Shown here: positions 7,265 through 11,411 of the stretch, in pieces
Layout: every line of letters begins with the position of its first letter
Position numbering within the stretch: position 1 is the first letter of the stretch
Assembly (NCBI GenBank): GCA_025455535.1
Contig: JALOMM010000037.1
Location: 1-11,411 of the forward strand
Source: Bacteroidales bacterium
GTDB taxonomy: Bacteria; Bacteroidota; Bacteroidia; Bacteroidales; VadinHA17
Length of the DNA stretch: 11,411 nt
Direction of reading: 5' to 3'
Notes under the pieces: generated by a model
Seen by the model: the letters and a program-made list of their open reading frames with translations, nothing else
Database searches by the model: none
What the model was told of the DNA's origin: nothing
Translations under genes and position numbers: made by a program

Positions 7265-8011
7265 TTATCTCAAAGGTACCAGCCTCCCGTTCCGAAGGAC
7301 AGGGATAACAGCTGTCACATCAAAGGTATGGCAGTAACCGATGCAGTCATCCAGACCCTTGTCTCTCAGTCTCGATCGCTGTGCTGCTTTTTCAATGTAC
7401 CCGGTTATGTCATCCTTTGCCAGACGCCACAGATCAGTGGCAGCGTGCACCGAGTCACACACCGTAGTGAATCTTCCGCTCTCCAGAAGCTTTTCTGCAA
7501 TAGCTCCTGCACAAAGTGTATCCTCCAGGTTGAAACGTCTCTTCCATCCGGCGCAAATAATTATGACCTTACGCTGCTGCTCTTCGAGCCAGCGGCATAG
7601 GGCAGAGAAATTAAGATAAGACCCGATAACCACAGCATGACAGTCAGATGCCATCTTCATAATACCGGTACCGTTTGTTGTGCTGTAAGCCACGCTCTTC
7701 CCCCGTACCTTTTCAGGGGTGAAGTTGAATGGTGAATTGCCAAAGTCAGCAAAGTCAAGGACATAACCATCACGTTCCGCTGCAAGAAGATAGCCTTTCT
7801 CTTTCAGTTCCCTTGCCTCCTCCACGGTGGCGACGGGGATTATTTCACTTACCCCGTTTTCAAATGCTGTGCATATTGAACTTGTTGCCCTTAGTATATC
7901 GATTATCACCACCACAGCCTCGGTATCTGAATGAGCTTCATACATTGCCGGCGACAGGCATATCTCGAGGTTGTTTTTCACCACTATATCTCTTGCATTA
8001 AGTATGTTCAC
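7265..8011 (-). CDS. comB: ComB family (2-phosphosulfolactate phosphatase-like) protein
   Basis: The protein matches the ComB phosphatase family. ComB is a magnesium-dependent enzyme that removes phosphate from 2-phospho-3-sulfolactate in coenzyme M synthesis of methanogens. Motifs seen are [11 protein letters not shown] (36-46), GNSPF (91-95), STTNGTGIM (110-118), IICAGW (151-156) and [15 protein letters not shown] (161-175). The first codon used here is GTG at 8009-8011, whose GTGA overlaps the TGA stop of gcvT, a sign of translational coupling. GTG codons at residues 10 and 11 are alternative starts (about 7981), and family members often begin near there. Bacteroidota are not known to make coenzyme M, so the true substrate is probably a different phosphoester. 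Candidates by inference are a sulfolactate or cysteate route to sulfonolipids, or another phosphorylated hydroxy acid in the serine pathway. Confidence 0.85.
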   Translation of the reverse strand: MNILNARDIVVKNNLEICLSPAMYEAHSDTEAVVVIIDILRATSSICTAFENGVSEIIPVATVEEARELKEKGYLLAAERDGYVLDFADFGNSPFNFTPEKVRGKSVAYSTTNGTGIMKMASDCHAVVIGSYLNFSALCRWLEEQQRKVIIICAGWKRRFNLEDTLCAGAIAEKLLESGRFTTVCDSVHAATDLWRLAKDDITGYIEKAAQRSRLRDKGLDDCIGYCHTFDVTAVIPVLRNGRLVPLR

Positions 8012-9117
8012 TTCCTGATGAATGGCAGGGCCGTGACCCTTGCCTTCATATCTTTACCCCTGACACGGATAAAAATCTCGCTGTCGTTCTTCCAGAAATC
8101 CTTGTGGAGGTAAGCCATCCCGATGCCCTGTTTCAATACCGGAGACATTGTTCCCGACGTCACTTCTCCGATGATTTTCCCTGATGCATCGGCAACCTCA
8201 TAATGCTGTCGGGGTATGGCTTTGTCGATCATAATAAATCCTTTCAGCCGTCTGGCGGTCCCCTCCTCTTTTTGTTTCAGGAGCAGTGGCCTGTCAATAA
8301 AATCCTTGCCGGGAACAAATTTGGTGATCCAGCCCAGCCCGGCCTCTATTGGTGATGTCTCATCGTTTATGTCATTCCCGTACAGACAGAATCCCATTTC
8401 TAGGCGAAGAGTATCCCTTGCGCCAAGTCCGATAGGTTTGATTCCATACTCAGCTCCTGCCTTGAAGACCTCCTCCCACAGACGCGGAGCATCAGCGTTG
8501 CGGACATATATCTCGCATCCGCCTGCACCAGTATATCCTGTGGTAGAGAGTATTACATCAGGTATCCCTGCAAATTTCAGTACCTTGAAAGTATAATACT
8601 CCATGTCAGTTATCTTCTCTGATGTCAGTTTCTGCATCGCCGCCAGTGCCAGCGGACCCTGTACGGCGAGCTGGGCAGTGCCGTCGGAGGCATTGTTCAT
8701 ATCCTTACCCGGACCTGCAGTAATGCCGAACCTGGCGGCATTCTGAACACACCATGCCCAATCCTTCTCAATGTTCGAGGCATTTACAACCAGGAGATAC
8801 TTCTCTTTGCTGAACCGGTACACGAGCAGATCGTCCACGATGCCCCCCTTACCGTTCGGGAAGCATGTATACTGAACCTTACCGTCCGTCAGTGCCGATA
8901 CGTCATTGCTGGTAACATACTGAAGAAATTCGAGTGCACGCGGGCCGTTAACCCAGAATTCTCCCATGTGCGACACATCAAAAACACCCACTTTTTCGCG
9001 AACAGTCATATGTTCATCGGTGATACCGGAATATTCAACCGGCATGTTGTAACCGGCAAAGGGAATAATCCTTGCTCCGAGAGCCTCATGAAACTTAAGA
9101 AAAGGAGTGTTTTTCAT
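8008..9117 (-). CDS. gcvT: Aminomethyltransferase, glycine cleavage T-protein
   Basis: GcvT takes the aminomethyl group carried on lipoylated H-protein and passes the carbon to tetrahydrofolate, releasing ammonia and 5,10-methylene-THF. I start it at the ATG at 9115-9117 (369 residues). It then begins [15 protein letters not shown], as family members do, and the upstream ATG at 9138 lies at the predicted transcription start. Family motifs are [13 protein letters not shown] (20-32), FDVSHMGE (46-53), [11 protein letters not shown] (91-101) with the conserved catalytic Asp, [34 protein letters not shown], and a C-terminal [19 protein letters not shown]. The GcvH and GcvP partners are not in the window. 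It heads the serine-related block and its stop codon overlaps the start of the comB-like gene. Coupling of serine and glycine/one-carbon flow makes the clustering sensible. Confidence 0.96.
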   Translation of the reverse strand: MKNTPFLKFHEALGARIIPFAGYNMPVEYSGITDEHMTVREKVGVFDVSHMGEFWVNGPRALEFLQYVTSNDVSALTDGKVQYTCFPNGKGGIVDDLLVYRFSKEKYLLVVNASNIEKDWAWCVQNAARFGITAGPGKDMNNASDGTAQLAVQGPLALAAMQKLTSEKITDMEYYTFKVLKFAGIPDVILSTTGYTGAGGCEIYVRNADAPRLWEEVFKAGAEYGIKPIGLGARDTLRLEMGFCLYGNDINDETSPIEAGLGWITKFVPGKDFIDRPLLLKQKEEGTARRLKGFIMIDKAIPRQHYEVADASGKIIGEVTSGTMSPVLKQGIGMAYLHKDFWKNDSEIFIRVRGKDMKARVTALPFIRK

Positions 9118-9140
9118 AACATTATGTTTTCTGTACACAA

Positions 9141-9148
9141 CAAAAGTA
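9141..9148 (-). promoter_or_regulatory. Candidate -7 element of the gcvT promoter
   Basis: The - strand reads TACTTTTG, a full match to the Bacteroidota -7 consensus TAnnTTTG. A clear TTTG -33 element at 19-21 bases is missing; only a TTTT run about 17 bases upstream is present. A start near 9135 gives a leader of about 18 bases to the ATG at 9117 and would probably drive the whole serine-related block. Confidence 0.45.
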
Positions 9149-9235
9149 TCATTTTTAACCTGATAAAAACCTGCGATAAATCATTTTTGGATACTCTAAT
9201 TTTACATCCCGTATCAACCTGCGGATCATTATTTT

Positions 9236-9243
9236 TATATTTG
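9236..9243 (+). promoter_or_regulatory. Candidate -7 element of the HPt-STAS promoter
   Basis: TATATTTG is a full match to TAnnTTTG and lies 22 bases before the ATG at 9266, giving a predicted leader of about 16 bases. No TTTG is seen at the usual -33 distance, so it may be a weak or activator-dependent promoter. Confidence 0.45.
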
Positions 9244-9265
9244 CATCACATTCAAACCTGAACCG

Positions 9266-9619
9266 ATGGAATACAAGTCATTCAACCCGGACTACCTGAT
9301 GAACGTAAGCGGCGGAGATATGGAAATAATGGAAGAGATCGTTGCGATATTCAGGGCCCAGATACCGGAATTCGTCAACGAGATGAAGAGCCTGCTGAAC
9401 AGCGGAAGCAATACTGAGCTGGGGCTGCTTGCGCACAAAGCCAAGGGGTCTGTCACGGTAATGGGGATGGAGGAAACGGCAAGGATGCTAAAGGAGTTTG
9501 AGCTTCAGGCAAAGGCGGGTATCAACCAGAATGGTTACCATGACTTTATCTCCAGGTTCGAAAAGGATGCTGCGACAGTGCTGTCTGAGATAGACCATTT
9601 CATGAGCAGTAAACACTGA
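9266..9619 (+). CDS. Stand-alone HPt (histidine phosphotransfer) domain protein
   Basis: The 117 residues form a single helical HPt domain with no signal peptide or other domain. The phosphorylated histidine is His57 in LLAHKAKGSVTVMGM, which matches the family motif AHxxKGxxxxxG; Lys60 and Gly61 are the conserved residues that follow. Such proteins carry a phosphoryl group between the receiver domain of a hybrid histidine kinase and a final response regulator. The partner kinase and regulator are not in this window. It lies 6 bp upstream of a STAS-domain gene and shares its promoter region, so the two are probably co-expressed and may belong to one signalling route. The neighbouring ClpB and GcvT genes are on the other strand. 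HPt identity is well supported; the pathway is unknown. Confidence 0.88.
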   Translation: MEYKSFNPDYLMNVSGGDMEIMEEIVAIFRAQIPEFVNEMKSLLNSGSNTELGLLAHKAKGSVTVMGMEETARMLKEFELQAKAGINQNGYHDFISRFEKDAATVLSEIDHFMSSKH

Positions 9620-9625
9620 TCTGAC

Positions 9626-10009
9626 ATGGTATTGTCTGAAAAGATTGACGGGATCGAGGTCATAAGTTTCAATACCGACAGGATCAACGCATTAAATGTC
9701 GAAAGCATTAAGCCTCACATTATGAGGCTGTTTGACATACCATACACCAGGGCTGTCATAGACCTTGACGGTGTGAATTACCTTGACAGCACAGGCTTTG
9801 CCATGTTTCTGCATCTCCTGCGTGTTTCCCGGTCAAACTACTGTACCTTCAGGCTCTGTTCGCTGACACCCCATGCCAGGGAACTGTTTGAACTTCTTCA
9901 TCTTCATACAGCCCTTGAAATATACCCTGACCGTCAGTCTCATACAGCCCTTGAAATATACCCTGACCGTCAGTCTTGTCTCGAGAGCTACCTGCGTATC
10001 GGTCCCTGA
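9626..10009 (+). CDS. STAS-domain protein (anti-sigma factor antagonist-like) with internal duplication
   Basis: The 127-residue protein is a single STAS domain. The core AVIDLDGVNYLDSTGFAMFL (43-62) gives the central strand and the loop D54-S55-T56-G57, where SpoIIAA/RsbV-type proteins are phosphorylated by an anti-sigma kinase, so the phosphorylatable residue is present. This suggests a partner-switching role, binding a HATPase anti-sigma or phosphatase partner that is not seen here. Residues 94-105 (HTALEIYPDRQS) are repeated exactly at 106-117, encoded by a perfect 36-bp tandem duplication. Without it the protein would be 115 residues, close to normal, and would read smoothly through the last strand and helix. 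The extra copy may disturb the C-terminal fold. The 3' end overlaps clpB by 22 bp on the opposite strand. Confidence 0.82.
   Translation: MVLSEKIDGIEVISFNTDRINALNVESIKPHIMRLFDIPYTRAVIDLDGVNYLDSTGFAMFLHLLRVSRSNYCTFRLCSLTPHARELFELLHLHTALEIYPDRQSHTALEIYPDRQSCLESYLRIGP
9905..9976 (+). repeat. Perfect 36-bp tandem duplication inside the STAS gene
   Basis: Positions 9905-9940 and 9941-9976 are identical, each beginning CATACAGCCCTTG and ending GACCGTCAGTCT. The identity extends one further base to the left (9904), giving 73 bases of period-36 sequence. The unit is 12 codons in frame, so it lengthens the protein without breaking it. The absence of any difference between copies indicates a very recent event, or an assembly artefact. 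Confidence 0.95.
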
Positions 10010-11411
10010 TTACCCTGGTCAAATACAACGGCTCCTGCCCGTACATCTACTATGACACTCTCGTCTCTGCTGATGGTACCGGCTATTATAGCGCGTGAGA
10101 TCTCATTAACTATCTCTTTCTGAATCACTCTTTTAACAGGTCTTGCCCCGAAGAGTGGATCAAAACCCTTCTCTGCAAGCCAGGCAACAGCTTTCTCGGT
10201 AATATCGCTCCTGATGCCTTTCTCTTCAAGCATTTCCTTCACTTTTCTGAACTGCATTCTTACAATCTCTTTTATCTCCTCCAGTGTAAGAGGCTTGAAC
10301 ATCACTATTTCATCAACGCGGTTAACAAACTCAGGTCTAAGCGTGGCTCTGAGCATCTGGACAAGTTCCTCCCTAAGTCTCCCGGCCTCCGCCACAGGCA
10401 GTCCCTGTTCATTCCCCTCAATCGCTTCTCTTATAAGCGAAGATCCAAGATTTGATGTCATGATGATAATTGAGTTCCGGAAGTTGACAGTACGGCCTTT
10501 GTTGTCAGTAAGTCTTCCATCATCAAGAACCTGGAGAAGGATATTAAAAACATCTGGGTGAGCTTTTTCGATCTCATCAAGAAGCACGACAGAGTATGGC
10601 TTATGCCTGATTGCCTCGGTCAGCTGCCCTCCTTCATCATAACCAACATATCCCGGAGGAGCACCAATCAGTCTCGAGACACTATGCCGTTCCTGGTACT
10701 CAGTCATGTCGATGCGGGTCATCAGGTTCTCGTTATTAAAGAGGTATTCGGCAAGTGCACGTGCCAGTTCAGTCTTACCGACACCAGTGGTGCCGAGGAA
10801 GATGAATGAACCGACAGGTCGCTTCTCGTCCTGTAAGCCTGCCCTCGATCTTCTCACCGCGTCCGAGACAGCACTGATGGCTTCATCCTGTCCAACAACG
10901 CGTTTATGCAGTTCCTCTTCAAGCCTGAGAAGCTTTTCCTTTTCACTTTCCAGCATACGGGAAACAGAGATACCGGTCCAGCGAGAGACAATCTCAGCCA
11001 CGTCGTCTGAACGGACATCATCTCTCACCATGGAGCCGGTATTTCGTTTCTCCTCTATAAGCTTCATAAGGCCTGTTATCTCTTTATCATTCTCCCCCAG
11101 TTTCCCATACCGTATCTCAGCCACCCTGCCGTAATCTCCTGCCCTCTCGGCTTTGTCTGCCTCGAACCTCAACTCCTCGGCCTCCTCTTTCTTCTTTTGC
11201 AGCCGCTCCACAAGTTCCTTTTCCGAGCGCCATTTAGCTTTCAGTTCATCACGCTCTGACGAGAGATCACCAATTTCCCTGGAAAGCTCTCTCTCCTTTA
11301 ATGTGTCGCCATCGCGACGAACGGCTTCGCGTTCAATCTCAAGCTGACGTATAAGCCTGTCTGCGGTGTCAATTTCCTCAGGCACTGAATTCATCTCAAG
11401 CCGAAGCCTGG
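9988..11411 (-). CDS. clpB: ClpB disaggregase, C-terminal portion
   Basis: The frame is open to the window edge, so the N-terminal domain and first AAA+ domain lie outside. What is visible starts with the end of the first module (RLRLEMNSVPEEID). The coiled-coil middle domain follows, rich in Glu, Lys and Arg and about 120 residues long, with AGDYGRVAEIRYGKL near its end as in other ClpB proteins. Then comes WTGISVSRM and the second AAA+ domain. That domain has Walker A GTTGVGKT (encoded at 10771-10794), pore loop GYVGYDEGG, Walker B VVLLDEIEKAH, sensor 1 TSNLGS, arginine-finger region FVNRVDE and sensor 2 GARPVKR. ClpB is an ATP-driven hexamer that rescues aggregated proteins with DnaK. The middle domain separates it from ClpA and ClpC. 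Any heat-shock promoter is outside the window. Its TAG stop lies within the convergent STAS gene. Confidence 0.96.
   Translation of the reverse strand, partial: RLRLEMNSVPEEIDTADRLIRQLEIEREAVRRDGDTLKERELSREIGDLSSERDELKAKWRSEKELVERLQKKKEEAEELRFEADKAERAGDYGRVAEIRYGKLGENDKEITGLMKLIEEKRNTGSMVRDDVRSDDVAEIVSRWTGISVSRMLESEKEKLLRLEEELHKRVVGQDEAISAVSDAVRRSRAGLQDEKRPVGSFIFLGTTGVGKTELARALAEYLFNNENLMTRIDMTEYQERHSVSRLIGAPPGYVGYDEGGQLTEAIRHKPYSVVLLDEIEKAHPDVFNILLQVLDDGRLTDNKGRTVNFRNSIIIMTSNLGSSLIREAIEGNEQGLPVAEAGRLREELVQMLRATLRPEFVNRVDEIVMFKPLTLEEIKEIVRMQFRKVKEMLEEKGIRSDITEKAVAWLAEKGFDPLFGARPVKRVIQKEIVNEISRAIIAGTISRDESVIVDVRAGAVVFDQGNQGPIRR

Noticed and set aside
7271..7328. Two CAAAGGTA sites (TACCTTTG on the - strand) at 7271-7278 and 7321-7328 as serC promoters.
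   Set aside because: Each matches the -7 box but lies inside the comB-like coding region with no TTTG at the -33 distance. The pattern is short enough to occur by chance.
9118..9138. Seven extra N-terminal codons for GcvT from an ATG at 9136-9138.
   Set aside because: The family N-terminus aligns with the internal ATG at 9115-9117, and the candidate promoter places the transcript start close to 9135.
9118..9265. A glycine or THF riboswitch upstream of gcvT.
   Set aside because: The predicted leader is only about 18 bases, far too short, and no riboswitch core is seen in the intergenic region.
9904..9976. The 36-bp repeat as a minimal CRISPR array.
   Set aside because: The two units are directly adjacent with no spacer, are in frame within a coding gene, and no cas gene is present.
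9849..10046. A 65-codon - strand frame with an internal peptide repeat.
   Set aside because: It is the antisense reflection of the STAS tandem duplication and the end of clpB in another frame, with no independent support.
10771..10794. ClpB Walker A reading GTTGVGKT instead of the common GPTGVGKT.
   Set aside because: The essential GxxGxGKT residues are intact, and the Pro-to-Thr change is, as far as I recall, common in Bacteroidota ClpB.

Overview
The window looks like a chromosomal segment from a member of the Bacteroidota (Bacteroidales or a close relative). Three things point there. Several genes are preceded by the Bacteroidota -7 promoter element TAnnTTTG, and clear Shine-Dalgarno sequences are lacking. 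Several proteins are recognisable Bacteroidota-type variants: a short D-3-phosphoglycerate dehydrogenase with lysines at the usual catalytic histidine, a dihydroorotate dehydrogenase-like protein with FFMP at the usual catalytic cysteine, and a ComB homologue. The secreted and hypothetical proteins also resemble conserved Bacteroidota families. No mobile element, phage gene, tRNA, rRNA or CRISPR array was found.

Layout, left to right. (1) 1-174, + strand: the C-terminal end of an archaemetzincin-type zinc protease, cut by the window edge. (2) 226-1596, - strand: two exported proteins of unknown function (a probable lipoprotein and a small secreted protein) in a short operon ending at a strong hairpin-plus-T-run terminator. 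(3) 1597-1715: a compact divergent promoter region in which a palindromic CAAATTTG supplies the -33 element for both directions. (4) 1716-2231, + strand: a helical, HEAT-like cytosolic protein. (5) 2232-9117, - strand: a seven-gene block, read from 9117 downward as gcvT, comB-like, serC, serA, DUF1015, yggS-like and a dihydroorotate dehydrogenase-like flavoprotein. (6) 9266-10009, + strand: a two-gene signalling pair, an HPt phosphotransfer protein and a STAS-domain protein; the latter carries a perfect 36-bp in-frame tandem duplication. (7) 9988-11411, - strand: the C-terminal part of ClpB, cut by the window edge and overlapping the STAS gene end.

How the genes fit together. The seven-gene block centres on serine, glycine and one-carbon metabolism. 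SerA and SerC are the first two steps from 3-phosphoglycerate to serine, and GcvT is the T-protein of the glycine cleavage system. YggS-type proteins maintain pyridoxal phosphate, the cofactor of SerC and of other serine/glycine enzymes. No phosphoserine phosphatase (SerB) is present. The ComB-like phosphatase and the DUF1015 protein, which has a DGHHR motif recalling ParB/SerK-type proteins, are therefore the most interesting unknowns in the block. The HPt/STAS pair is probably regulatory, but its partners are outside the window.

No clearly new system is demonstrated. The most testable leads are the roles of DUF1015, the ComB homologue and the catalytic-base-less flavoprotein in the serine block, the lysine-type SerA active site, and the very recent duplication in the STAS gene.
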